A stretch of DNA of 64,000 bases from Sepiola atlantica (GCA_963556195.1 OY744522.1:34200443-34264442); one strand, 5' to 3'. Counted from the stretch's first letter, positions 1 through 9,705 are shown. Notes: generated by a model not told the origin, from the sequence alone. Numbers and translations are program-made.

Positions 1-1260
1 AAGTGAGATAAAATCAGTAAAATTGTATTTTCTGAGTGTCATAATAGTATTAAAGCTTAAGTTATTTAGATTATTTGGGCTACTATTTTTATCTTGGTTG
101 TTATTTTCACATGATGTTTCTTGCAGTTTCTGTTCTTTGGTTCGTACGGTGGTGTTCTTCCTGTGTTGTCTTTTCTTCCTGTTGTAACTTCCATGTGACT
201 GGTTACCATTCGTAGCTTATGCAGGTTGGTTTCCACATTTGAGGATTTTAAAAGTCTGTAATCCCTTAACACTTTTGAAGTCTATAATCGCTTAATACTT
301 TTGAAGTCTATAATCCATTAATACTTGAGATTGCAGCTGTTTTGATCATTGCCGTCCTTTGTATGGTCTCAGTCTTCCCTTTGATTCCAATTTCTCCCAG
401 TCTTTTTTCCATATTTTTTGGACTGTTCCTTGTGCTCCTATGATTATTGGTATTATACTGACTTTCTTCATGCTCTATATTCCTTTCATTTTTCTGGCTA
501 GTCTCGTGTATTTGCTTCGTTTTTCCGTCTCCTAGATCTTCACTCTGTGGACTGCTGGAACGGCAAAGTCTACGATTTGGTAGGATTTTTCCTTGTCGAT
601 TATTATGACAGTCGGGCTCCTTGCTTGAATGAGTTTATCTGTTTGTACACCCATATCCCAGAGGATTTTGTGTTTTTATCATTTTCCAGTACTGTTTCTG
701 GTTTATGTTTGTACCATTTGTTTGCGTTTTTGAAATGCAATCGTTTGCATAGTTCTAAGTGTAATGCTTTCCACACGCAGTCGTGTCTGTTCTTGTGTTC
801 TTTTTGGGCTAGTTTTCTGCATTCACTTATTATATGATTTACTGTTTCGTCTCTTTGTCAACACAATCTGCATGTATTGTTTTCCTGGGGTTTATCTTTA
901 ATGTAGTTTGTCCTAATCGTATTGTTCTGTGCAGCTGTCAGTAAAGATTTTGTTTCTCTGTTCAAGTGCCCTTTTGTTAGCCATGCCCAGCTATTTTCGT
1001 TGGTTTCTTCTCTTGTCAGTCTTATGAAGCGTCCATGTAGTTGTATTTCTTTACACTTTTCTTTGCTTGTCTTTTTGTTTCTGGTTTCGGTGCTTCCTGA
1101 GTTGTTCGTTGGGATGGTGTCTCTTGCTTTTCATTCTTTCATTTAATAATATCCTATCATCTTGTTCTGTCTCTGTTCCACCCAGTGAATGGTGTCGCCT
1201 TTATATAAGTTATCTTTTTTATTTGGATTTTATCTTTTCATCTATTAACTCGTTATTCAC
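1..1260 (-). pseudogene. R2-like non-LTR retrotransposon, C-terminal remnant
   Basis: Read on the minus strand, this stretch gives pieces of the C-terminal part of an R2-type reverse transcriptase in the expected order, broken by stops and frameshifts. A helical block comes first, then a CCHC-type finger at about 845-890 (NTCRLC followed by NHIISEC). Next is an R/KPD...D restriction-like endonuclease motif at about 545-625; the block VIIIDKEK followed by VDFAVP is clear, but the RPD triplet has decayed to SPT. A terminal VSIIPIIIGAQGTV block lies at about 420-475. The CCHC plus PD-D layout is established for R2-clade elements. The 5' reverse transcriptase domain is absent, as expected for 5'-truncated LINE copies. 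It is non-functional. Related copies lie at 42.1-44.2 and 44.5-45.2 kb and a short piece at 39.9 kb. The last ~300 bases (1-300) are less certain. Confidence 0.7.
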
Positions 1261-1261
1261 T

Positions 1262-1600
1262 GTTGATATTGTTTTCTAAATATATTTTAATATTTTATAA
1301 ATCATAAGCACTTCTATAAATAAAAACACTTCCTTAAAAAAACTTTTGCCTTGTGTTCGTTTCCTACCGTGACTCTGATCATCTCGTTATAATCATTCTT
1401 TTTAATCTTCTATAAACCATAAGAACGTCCTAAAAAGACCTTGTCATGTGTTGGTTTCCTCTGGTGATATTGTCTCCTAAGAATCTGGTGATATCCTTCT
1501 TATTATTCTTTTTAATCTCCTATAAAACATAAGCATTTCCTAAAAACCCTAGATTTGTAGTGGTTTTCTTTGGTTATATTGTTCTCTAAACATATTTAGA
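1262..1600. repeat. ~105-bp tandem repeat, first block
   Basis: About three diverged copies of a unit with the order 'tctttttaatcttctataaa', 'cataagcacttcctaaaaa', 'tgtgttggtttcctctggtg', 'atattgtcttctaaa'. The same unit reappears at 2770-3008 and 3829-3925, so the array was continuous before two insertions split it. Confidence 0.7.
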
Positions 1601-2769
1601 AAATTTATTTTCTTCGCCTTTAAGCAGCGCTGGGATAATGGAAGAGGTAAACGTTTATTGTTACTATGTATCAGCTTCTCGTCTGTCCTTTCTCCTCTAT
1701 GACCCATCATCATCATCATCATGATTGTCGTTGTCGTCAGCGTAACCCCTGTCTGTCCTCTTTCCATAACAGTTCTGAAGGGGAAGAGGGGCTTGGGATC
1801 GCATTCTACTTTGAAATGTGAGCGCGATTTTTTGGCAGATCCGTATTTGCCAACTTCAGAAAAGTTCGTCTTATCCCAAACTTCATTTGTATAAGATACA
1901 CACGTAAAAAGATCCGTAAGGTCGTCTGTATAAGACACAGACGTAAAAAGATACTGATTTTCCATCCTGAAAAAAGGTCGTGGTTTTGGCGGTCTCTGTC
2001 GGTTAAGAAGCTAACCGACGTAAAATTGTTCTGTTGAAGAAAGAAAAAAATAACAGTTTTCTTTTATTAACAAGGACGAGAGAGTCCTTAAAACAAAAAA
2101 GAAGTTAAGGACGATTAAGTCCTTAAAAGAAAAAAAGAAGTAAAAAACCAGAAGCTTTTTACTAAAAATTATTAGGTTTAAGAAAAGCTCGAAGATTTAA
2201 AACCTGAAGTGGTTTGATAGAAATGAAGAGAATTGTCTCCGAGTGCTTTTCTAAAAGAATTCTCTTTTGAAGAAAAAGAAAAAAATATATAAAAAATAGA
2301 GGGTTTTTTTAATATAACTTTTGGACGAGAGAACCCCCAAAATTTAAACCTTTTGTAAAGTTTTGTTTTAAAAGATATCGGACAGAGAAGAAGGAGACAT
2401 TTAAAACTAGTCTTAAGAAAGACAATTTTTATTGTGTGTTATTGCATGTCGCTTCTTTTTTTCAGCCTTTTTTTTTCAAGTAAGCCTGCCCTTTTATTTT
2501 GGTTCATTTCATATTTTATGTATTTCATTTTGTGCCCAAACAGATTATCTTATTGAGCGTTCTGTTTATTTTTATCGTTACCTGTGGTTAACGAAGTTAA
2601 CCAAGCTTTGGGAAGCAAAAGCAACTAGCTAGTATTTTTTAAATATAAATTGAATTGCATTTCTGGGTCTAATTTATTATTTGCTCCTTTTTATGTCCTT
2701 GCTGTTTCCACCTATTTCTCCCATTTATTGTCACCCAAAGATGAATTTTGATATCAACCCCAAAATTCC
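1601..2769. other. Unidentified insertion-like block between tandem repeat blocks
   Basis: This 1.17-kb stretch interrupts the ~105-bp tandem repeat. It holds a CAT trinucleotide run near 1707-1722 and purine-rich segments in which 'ggacga' and 'agtccttaaaa' recur (2070-2130). The open frames seen are short and match no family I recognise. No terminal repeats or target duplications were found. It is probably a decayed mobile element. Confidence 0.3.
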
Positions 2770-3008
2770 GTCACATCTGAGTATATCGTTATTATCATTC
2801 TTTTTAATCTTCCTAAAATAAACACTTTCTAAAAAGACATTACCTTGGGTTCGTTTCCTCTGGTGATATTGTCTTCTAAATGTCTGATGATATCGTTATT
2901 ATTATTCTTTTTAATCTTCTATAAACCATAAGCACTTCCTAAAAAACTTTCTTTGTGTTGGTTTACCTCTGGTGATATTGTCTTCAAACATCTGAGTATA
3001 TCGTTATT
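2770..3008. repeat. ~105-bp tandem repeat, second block
   Basis: About two and a half copies of the unit described at 1262-1600, ending abruptly at 'tatcgttatt' where the hairpin-bearing insertion begins. Confidence 0.7.
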
Positions 3009-3400
3009 CCATGAAAAATGCCAGTATACTGAAATCATATGCCCTTAATATGGTTAAGATAAAAATTCATATACACTAAATGTACAAAAGCAAGGAAATT
3101 CCCAAATTTTTACACTTTTATTGTCATTAAGGGTATGACTACATATCAACCAAACCATTTCATTATCACATCACTACAGTATAAATCTCTATGCATGAGT
3201 GGATGAAGTGTGTGAGGTGCGCTGAAGAAAAATTCCTACCAGTAAAATACATAGCCCTGTTGTGCTCGCATACCCTTAATGACAATAAAAGTGTAAAAAT
3301 TTGGGAATTTCCTTGCTTTTGTACATTTAGTGTATATGAATTTTCATCTTAACCCTATTAAAGGCATATGATTTCAGTATACTGGCATTTTTCATGGAAT
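3006..3400. repeat. Foldback inverted repeat with 132-bp arms
   Basis: Left arm 3006-3137 and right arm 3269-3400 are near-perfect reverse complements (for example 'ttccatgaaaaatgccagta' and its complement at the far end), separated by a 131-bp loop. A few mismatches and a small length change are visible. It forms the left half of an insertion that continues to about 3828, where the ~105-bp tandem repeat resumes. No coding sequence is present; it could be a MITE-like element or the terminal hairpin of a larger element. Confidence 0.85.
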
Positions 3401-3828
3401 GTCACTACTTTTGTAAAGGCAATGCCTCAATACAATGGTCATTTTTAAGGTTTTTTTGAATTTTCTGGAAAACTAAGGTATATGGTAAACTGAAATTAAA
3501 ATGCCATCAACTAGACCCTAGAACCTCTATCTCTGCCAAAAATCAGCTGAATCCATCAAATAGTTGATGAGATACAGAGTGGCACATACGTACGTACGTA
3601 CACACAGATAACATGATTTCATGATTGAACTTTCTGAATCTCTGGGTTGCCTTGACTAATGATGCTGAAATTCTACACACTTATAGAACCTATCAAAAAA
3701 ATTTTGTGCAAAGTTTTAACCAATTTGGTTTATTGGTTTTTGAGTTATGATTGATCAAAGAAATGAGATTTTCAGCATAAGCCATTCGTGTAGTCTATTA
3801 AGGGATAGAGCGCTCTTGCGCCTCCCTT
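3401..3828. other. Right part of the insertion following the foldback
   Basis: Non-coding sequence between the hairpin and the resumption of the tandem repeat. It contains a short ACGT run ('acgtacgtacgtacacac', 3588-3605). No open frame or recognised family. Confidence 0.35.
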
Positions 3829-3925
3829 GATTATCATTCTTTTTAATCTTCTATAGACAATAAGAATACACTTGCAGTGTGTTCGTTTCTTCTGGTTATA
3901 TTATCTTCTAAACTTTTTATCATTC
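3829..3925. repeat. ~105-bp tandem repeat, third block
   Basis: A single diverged unit of the same tandem repeat, starting 'ttatcattctttttaatctt', which fits directly after the half-unit that ends near 3008. Confidence 0.6.
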
Positions 3926-3936
3926 TGTAATCCGTT

Positions 3937-4053
3937 ACTGTTTTTTTTTTCATGTGTCCGATCTGTAGTGTAGCTGTAGTTAAAATTGAAATCTCATTAT
4001 CGTACACATGCTTTTCAGTGCGCTACACTACAGATCGGACATAAAAAAACAGC
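3937..4053. repeat. Short inverted repeat
   Basis: Arms of about 33 bp: 'gtccgatctgtagtgtagc' preceded by a T run, and its complement 'gctacactacagatcggac' followed by an A run, separated by about 47 bp. It can fold into one long hairpin and may be a small MITE or the end of one. Confidence 0.75.
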
Positions 4054-4298
4054 ATCTTCATAACACCAGAAGATCGATCTTCGGCCAAGACTTCGACTAT
4101 GAAAAAAAAGAAGAAAAGAAAAAAAAGGAAAATATTGTCTGTACCATGAATAAGGTTTTTAAAACCGAAAATTTGGATAAAAAATGATGTAATAAATATT
4201 TCATTTGTTTAACAAAATCTCGCGTCATGTTAACTGATTCTATAATTCTAAAGTTATATATATATATAGTATACATTTTTATTTATACAATATTATTT

Positions 4299-4365
4299 GT
4301 TACATATGTGCATACATGTTTCCGCTGTGATCTCTCTCGAGAGAGACCCAACTTCTTCAGACGTT
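4299..4365 (-). ncRNA. Hammerhead ribozyme-like motif (degenerate)
   Basis: Minus strand: CUGAAGA core (complement of 4354-4360), a stem II with AGUUG against CAGCG (three to four pairs), the GAAA box and a stem III built from ACAUGU/ACAUAUGU ending in GUA. Stem I does not pair, so activity is doubtful. Confidence 0.5.
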
Positions 4366-4367
4366 CA

Positions 4368-4427
4368 CGTTATGTATACATGTTTCAGCTGCGATCTCTT
4401 GAGAGAGAGAGACAGCTTCTTCAAACC
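4368..4427 (-). ncRNA. Hammerhead ribozyme-like motif (degenerate)
   Basis: Minus strand: UUGAAGA in place of CUGANGA (complement of 4418-4424; the first core C is changed), a perfect AGCUG/CAGCU stem II, then GAAA and an AUGUAUACAU self-complementary stretch. The core change should abolish or strongly reduce cleavage. Confidence 0.45.
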
Positions 4428-4440
4428 TTTTTTCTAAAGA

Positions 4441-4505
4441 TATGAGGAAGCTGGCTCTCTCTCGAGAGAGATCGCAGCTGAAAGATGTATGCACATATGT
4501 TACCA
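4441..4505 (+). ncRNA. Hammerhead ribozyme-like motif (degenerate)
   Basis: Plus strand: AUGAGGA in place of CUGANGA, a perfect AGCUG/CAGCU stem II, GAAA, then the same stem III sequence as the intact copy at 4922-4987 with one mismatch. The first core C is lost and stem I does not pair; probably inactive. Confidence 0.45.
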
Positions 4506-4625
4506 ATAATGTTTGTATAAATAAAAATTTATATAAAAAAAGCTCTCTTTGTTATTGAGACACTTTTTGTAAACACTGGTTTCATTAGATTAACATCTAG
4601 GAAACAAAACTAATACATGTACTAC

Positions 4626-4696
<71 letters not shown>
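4626..4696. repeat. (TA)n microsatellite
   Basis: About 70 bp of uninterrupted TA between two foldback elements that themselves have TA-rich edges. Confidence 0.95.
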
Positions 4697-4700
<4 letters not shown>

Positions 4701-4817
4701 ATATATTGTATTAGTTTCTGTAAATGTAAATCCGTAGAAACTCAAGTGTTTATGAAAAGTGCTCAATAACCAGTAGAGCTGTTTATAAGTATACATTTTT
4801 TATTTATACAAACATTA

Positions 4818-4883
4818 TTGGTTACATATGTGCATACATGTTTCGGTTGCACTTTTCCCAGAAAGTCAACCTCATCAGACCAA
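4818..4883 (-). ncRNA. Hammerhead ribozyme (left palindrome arm)
   Basis: Exact counterpart, on the minus strand, of the ribozyme at 4922-4987: CUGAUGA core (complement of 4872-4878), GGUUG/CAACC stem II, GAAA, stem III, GUA cleavage triplet and UUGGU/ACCAA stem I. All conserved core bases are present. Confidence 0.75.
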
Positions 4884-4921
4884 GAATTTCAGAGAAATGG
4901 ATCTCCATTTCTCTGAAATTC

Positions 4922-4987
4922 TTGGTCTGATGAGGTTGACTTTCTGGGAAAAGTGCAACCGAAACATGTATGCACATATGTAACCAA
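4922..4987 (+). ncRNA. Hammerhead ribozyme (right palindrome arm)
   Basis: Plus strand. Stem I is UUGGU (4922-4926) with ACCAA (4983-4987), five pairs. The core CUGAUGA is at 4927-4933. Stem II is GGUUG (4934-4938) with CAACC (4956-4960), extendable through ACUU/AAGU with one bulge. GAAA is at 4961-4964. Stem III is a six-pair hairpin starting ACAU and ending AUGU. The predicted cut is after A4982 (GUA, an allowed NUH triplet). Hammerheads are self-cleaving RNAs known from retrozymes and Penelope-like elements in animals; the assignment here rests on sequence and pairing only. Confidence 0.75.
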
Positions 4988-5050
4988 TAATGTTTGTATA
5001 AATAAAAATTTATACTTATATATATATATAATATTTTTAATTATTAATAC

Positions 5051-5093
5051 CTGCAGACATCGATGTTTCATGATTACGCACTCTTTAGTGTAG
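5051..5093 (-). ncRNA. Hammerhead ribozyme-like motif (degenerate)
   Basis: Minus strand: CUAAAGA (core G changed to A; complement of 5082-5088), short stem II GUG/CAU, GAAA, stem III CAU-CG-AUG, a GUC triplet and a stem I with four of five pairs. The architecture is kept but the core change predicts no activity. It lies about 303 bp from the next copy, on the same strand. Confidence 0.55.
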
Positions 5094-5353
5094 GGATGTT
5101 AATTCACGTCGGCCGCCGTCAACTAGAATGGGAATTAGGAGAGATTTAACTCTATTTAACTCTATAAACACCAAATCAGCGGGCGATACATTGAACAGAG
5201 AGACAGGATTCGACAACAACAACAACAACAAAAGAGTTGGAATCTCGTATTTAAGCCGTAGTATTACTGCTCATTATTAAATCCTCTCAGAGTGCACCAA
5301 TCTTTGTAAAGAAGGCTATAATAATAATTTTAAGTAAATATTAATTATTATTA

Positions 5354-5394
5354 CCTACAGACATCGTTTCATGCTTACGCAATCTTCAATGTAT
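5354..5394 (-). ncRNA. Hammerhead ribozyme-like motif (degenerate)
   Basis: Minus strand: UUGAAGA (first core C changed), stem II UUGC/GCAU with three good pairs, GAAA, a very short stem III, a GUC triplet and stem I UACA/UGUA. Probably inactive. With the copy at 5051 it delimits a ~303-bp unit. Confidence 0.5.
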
Positions 5395-5459
5395 GGATGG
5401 AGGGTTTGAAACCGGTTTCCAACCCTTTTCTTTCTCTCTCTAGAAAGAGAAAGAGAGAC

Positions 5460-5582
5460 AGATAAAATATTTGTCCATGGACATGTGCTTCGTTACTGCG
5501 ACTCATCAGCAAGGCTGACTATGACAGTATTCGAAACTTCGGGTGTGTAGTCGGCTGCTTTACCACTAAGCTACGAAGGTCT
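5460..5582 (-). mobile_element. tRNA-derived SINE head with a hammerhead-like tail
   Basis: On the minus strand the unit begins GACCTTCGTAGCTTAGTGG, containing a tRNA A-box (complement of about 5561-5572). A B-box-like GTTTCGAATAC follows (complement of about 5528-5540), at the spacing expected for a tRNA-derived polymerase III promoter. The body then runs into a hammerhead-like segment (5475-5514). It is not a functional tRNA: no matching acceptor stem or CCA-proximal half was found. Confidence 0.6.
5475..5514 (-). ncRNA. Hammerhead-like motif within the SINE
   Basis: Minus strand: CUGAUGA intact (complement of 5503-5509), weak stem II, GAAG in place of GAAA, short stem III, GUC triplet, and stem I CCUUG/CAUGG with four of five pairs. 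The layout is right; the changed GAAA and weak stem II make activity uncertain. Confidence 0.5.
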
Positions 5583-5671
5583 TGTTTGAAATATGTGATG
5601 ATTTTATCGCTCATGAATATGATGCTGATGTTCCACGGTAACGGCAAAACTCGTATCCGTTGATTTTATCC

Positions 5672-5840
<169 letters not shown>

Positions 5841-5917
5841 TCTTCTATATAAAATTGAATGTATGTATGTGTGTGTGTTTTTGTTTGTGTGGGTGTGTGT
5901 GCCCTATAGAAAAAAAT

Positions 5918-6708
5918 GTTAGAGAATATAGATACAATATAAAAGTGTATTCTTATGTAAAATTCACAGAGTAAGTTGATGGGCGTATTCCCGAATCTAT
6001 AAACCCACGCCAGATTTTATCAGGGGAGGGGGGGGTCCTTTTCAGTTATTTTTCATTATATTTTATAGTAATTTGAAATTGCTGAGTCATATTGTAATTT
6101 AATTACGTAATAATTTGAAATAACTTTTAATTTTATTTAATGTTTCTTAGCGTCAATTCTATATGGAGGGGGTAAGAAACTACGCCAAGATCCGCCACTG
6201 CCCGCCACTGCCCGCCACTTTGTACGTACTCAAATACATGTACATTTTATAATATCTTATATAAGAAAAGTATTCAGTGTTGTCCTGCAATTAATACCTC
6301 AAGTTCATAAAAAATTATGGTTTTTAATGAAATTTATTTGTTAGAGGATAGCCAAGGAAGAAAGTTGACTCACGTTTAAAAACACAATTTAGGTTTTTAA
6401 AACAAGGTTAGAGAATATACATAACATATAAAAGTGTATTCTTATGTAAAATTCACAGAGTAAGATGATGAGAGTATTCCCGAATCTATAAACTCACCCC
6501 TTAGGGGTCCAGGAGGCATATTTCATCAGGTGGGGGAGGGCCTTTTCAGTTATTTTTCATTATATTTTATAGTAATTTGAAATTACTGAGTCATATTGTA
6601 TTTTAATTACGTAATACCTAAAGTTCATAAAACAATTCATGGTTTTTAATAAAATTTATTTTTTAGAGGATAGCTAAGGAAGAACGATAACTCACGTTTA
6701 AAAACACA
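5918..6708. repeat. Diverged local duplication
   Basis: 5918-6115 recurs at 6407-6617 (both contain 'aaaagtgtattcttatgtaa' and 'cttttcagttatttttcatt'), and 6297-6386 recurs at 6616-6708 (both contain 'aggatagc', then 'aaggaag' and 'actcacgtttaaaaacaca'). So a unit of about 0.3-0.5 kb has been tandemly duplicated. No coding potential recognised; the G-rich stretch differs between copies. Confidence 0.75.
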
Positions 6709-7040
6709 TTTTATCGAGTGTATACTTAGTAACTAATGACAAATAGTGGGGTTTTCAACATTGAAATGAAATATAAGAAACACGATAGCAAAAATAATGA
6801 GAACAGAAGAAATAGAAACATATTTTGGTTCACCCACCATATAATCAGACGCTGAAAGCAATAAATTTCTAAATCTTTTTGATAAACATTTTCACATAAC
6901 TAGTCTTCTATATGAAATATTTAATGAAATTAATTTGAAAGTGAGTTGCAGTTGTTGTGAGAATTTAGTAACTATTATTAAGGCTCATCAAATATTAAAT
7001 GATAGTAAAGATAAAATAAACATAAAATTCGAAAAAAGTA
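6709..7040. other. No gene seen
   Basis: AT-rich sequence without a recognised feature. The short frame entering the AAT repeat is low complexity. Confidence 0.5.
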
Positions 7041-7042
7041 AC

Positions 7043-7104
<62 letters not shown>
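7041..7104. repeat. (AAT)n microsatellite
   Basis: About 21 AAT units; translated either way it yields poly-Asn or poly-Ile, which should not be called as protein. Confidence 0.95.
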
Positions 7105-7106
<2 letters not shown>

Positions 7107-7324
7107 TAAGAAGTAACAAGTTCGAGGTTATGTTTAAAGGTCGCGTTTCTGAATCGTGCATACTCAATTATACACACCGCGTCTGGCAACCCTCGCCGTA
7201 ATTGTCGTCTCCACCGTCACACGGACACATGAGGTTTCTTTTCAAGTGAAGATTTATTAGCTTTAGAAAAGTGACAAATTACAGAGGTCAGAGAGAGATA
7301 TGCATTAAGCTATCGGACACTGTG

Positions 7325-7443
<119 letters not shown>

Positions 7444-7560
7444 TAGAAGAAAAAAGAGTGATAAATATGAGAAAAAATTGCTCTATCTCGTATATTGAGC
7501 TAAAACCTCTTCACAATAGGTTCCATCTACTAAAAGTTTTACTTTTGGTTTATATTTGAT

Positions 7561-7561
<1 letters not shown>

Positions 7562-7629
<68 letters not shown>
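7562..7629. repeat. (TA)n microsatellite
   Basis: Uninterrupted TA tract, 68 bp; with the tract at 8156 it brackets the foldback element at 7805-8155. Confidence 0.95.
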
Positions 7630-7632
<3 letters not shown>

Positions 7633-7804
7633 GAATAATAGAAACTATGTTTCAGACAAAATGCAAAATAAAAATGGAATTGAGGATAAGCGAATCAACA
7701 AACTAACAAAAATATAAACTCAAACACACATAAAAGCTGTACTAAGATATTTTAGTTGCTAGAAAGCAACCACCCTCGGTTGGAAGTAAGAACTTTAATG
7801 AACA

Positions 7805-8151
7805 GAAATTCAAATTGTACAAGACGCATCGAAAAAATTTAAAAAACAAGTCAGGAATAGTAGAAAGAAAGAAAGAAAGAAAGAAAAGATGTGTATCAGC
7901 ATTTGACATAACTGTCAAAAACAGGCAAAGACGCAGCAGGTTTAAATACAAGGAACGAAAGGAAAGAAGAAGGAATAACGTAAACATAGTTGGCATGCAA
8001 ACACAAATTAAGGCGTCGTTCCTTGTATTTAAACCTGCTGCGCCTTTGCCTGTTTTGACAGTTACGTCAAATGCTGATACACATCTTTCCTTTCTTTCTT
8101 TCTTTCTACTATTCCTGACTTGTTATTTTCGACGCGTCTTGTACAATTTGA

Positions 8152-8155
<4 letters not shown>
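7805..8155. repeat. Foldback inverted repeat with ~145-bp arms
   Basis: Left arm about 7805-7962 and right arm about 8013-8155 are inverted copies: 'caaattgtacaagacgc' against 'gcgtcttgtacaatttg', GAAA-run against TTTC-run, and 'aggtttaaatacaaggaacg' against its complement. The loop is about 50 bp. The right arm ends at the (TA)n(GA)n tract. Frames across it are mirror artefacts. A non-autonomous DNA element is likely. Confidence 0.85.
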
Positions 8156-8244
<89 letters not shown>

Positions 8245-8262
8245 AGAGAGAAAGAGAGAGAG
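8156..8262. repeat. (TA)n(GA)n microsatellite
   Basis: About 48 bp of TA followed by about 55 bp of GA-rich sequence with minor interruptions. Confidence 0.95.
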
Positions 8263-8637
8263 TGTTAGTTTACATTGTACGCCCCCCACCCACACTGGGG
8301 CTTTTGGGGACGAACAGATTTTTCCTGGGTGCTTCGCTCAAGGGTCTGGCGAATAAAATAAATTACTTTTCCCGAAATAATGTGATATTCTTAACTTCCG
8401 CTTACTTACTGAGGTTATCATATTAACTCATAATCCGTCAATTATTCTCTCCATCCGAACTTAAGGCTTTCGTTATTTTACAGTTATCTATCCTACACAT
8501 ATTTCTTCCTGATTTGCTCAAATTAAGAGTATGAAATGCCCTTGTACAATTATACCTTAAATTTTGGTAAATATGTATCGTTTCTATTTATTAGCCTTCT
8601 TGAAATACTGATTTCCTTTTCATGTTCTTTGCTGTGA

Positions 8638-8645
8638 CAAATATG
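8638..8645. repeat. 8-bp target-site duplication, left copy
   Basis: CAAATATG, identical to 10662-10669 on the other side of the hAT element. Confidence 0.85.
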
Positions 8646-9218
8646 CAGCGCTTTACGCGCTCCACTACTTTTGGAGCTGCTCCCGCTCCAACGCTCAAAA
8701 TTGGAGCTGGCTCCTCTCACGCTCCCCATGTTCAAAAAGGAGCCGCTCCTGCTCCAACTCCTATAAAAAAAAGGAGCGGCTCTTTTTCAGCGCTCCATAA
8801 TAAAAATATACCTTCTTTCATAAACGTTCTATTCTTCCAATGAGTGGTCGAAGGATAGGGGTGGGCGTCAAAGGATCTCGTCAATATGGGTTGAGATGTC
8901 ACTTTAAGTGTAAGACCGTAAGATAAAATTTGACAAAATCTCGCTAATATTTTGAGAGTTATAGGAGAACACGTCCGACGAAGTATAGGATTATACGTAA
9001 ATTTTCGTTTCCTGAGAACAAGAAAACAATTTTGCTTTTTTAAATACATGGAAATTTTCTAAGAATTTAAAGCCAGTTTAAATGACTTTCTACTCGATAG
9101 TTTATAAATTCCTTTCAAGTTTTGCACACACACGAAGTAATTGATGTTTTGTCAATTAAAATGGCTGAGTTGTTTACGAAGAAATTTAAATGAATTATGA
9201 TGGATTTAATCTCGTAAC

Positions 9219-9595
9219 TTGATTACGAACCGGCTTGAAATAATAACATTATTTAGACAACGATTTTTTTACATGGGGAGAATGAGGGGTGGTGCTTTGT
9301 TAACTATTCTGTACTTTCACGTAACAATTTAATAAACAGAAGATATCGTAAAAATTGAATTTAACTTGAAAATTTTATGTAAAAAATAACCCGGTCCAAA
9401 CTTTTAATTTCGTAACGTAATTACGAATCGGATTGAAATAACATTATTTAGAAAGCCATTCTTAACATGGAGTGAGGGGGGGGGGGGGCTTTGTTAACTA
9501 TTCTGTACTTTCACCTAACAATTTAATAAACAAAAGATATCGTAAAAATTTAATTTAAACTTGAAAATCTTATCTAAAAAACTAGCCCGGTTTGT
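9219..9595. repeat. ~190-bp tandem duplication inside the hAT element
   Basis: Two copies, about 9219-9405 and 9413-9595, share 'ttgttaactattctgtactt' and 'aacaatttaataaaca'. Their G-run lengths differ. Confidence 0.8.
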
Positions 9596-9705
9596 AAACT
9601 GCACAAGTACCAAAAAAATAATATAAAAAATATTCTTCTTTACAAGTATATATCCTGTAAAAAACGGTTATAAAATCTATTTTCAATCGATATTTATTCG
9701 ATAAT

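Larger units (their letters stand above)
4268..4534. mobile_element. Foldback element carrying degenerate hammerhead motifs
   Basis: The outer ends are inverted: 'gtatacatttttatttatac' on the left and its near complement on the right. Inside them comes 'ttacatatgtgcatacatgt' and its complement. The same ends are used by the palindrome at 4786-5018, so the two belong to one family. The interior holds three hammerhead-like cores separated by GA/TC tracts. It is flanked by TA-rich sequence on the left. No protein is encoded. Confidence 0.7.
4786..5018. mobile_element. Near-perfect palindrome with a hammerhead on each strand
   Basis: The two arms (about 4786-4899 and 4905-5018) are near-identical reverse complements with only a few bases at the centre ('atggatctccat'). 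The ends match the element at 4268-4534. Each arm encodes a full hammerhead ribozyme, one read from each strand. A (TA)n tract starts directly to its right (about 5019) and another lies 90 bp to its left. It encodes no protein. It may be a foldback MITE, or two retrozyme-like units joined head to head. Confidence 0.85.

Noticed and set aside
5525..5582. tRNA gene
   Set aside because: Only A- and B-box-like motifs are present; no acceptor stem or full cloverleaf. Treated as a SINE head.
6935..7201. Poly-Asn protein and, on the other strand, poly-Ile protein
   Set aside because: Translated (AAT)n microsatellite.
8062..8426. Coding frames across the (TA)n(GA)n tract
   Set aside because: They consist of translated dinucleotide repeats and the arms of a foldback element.
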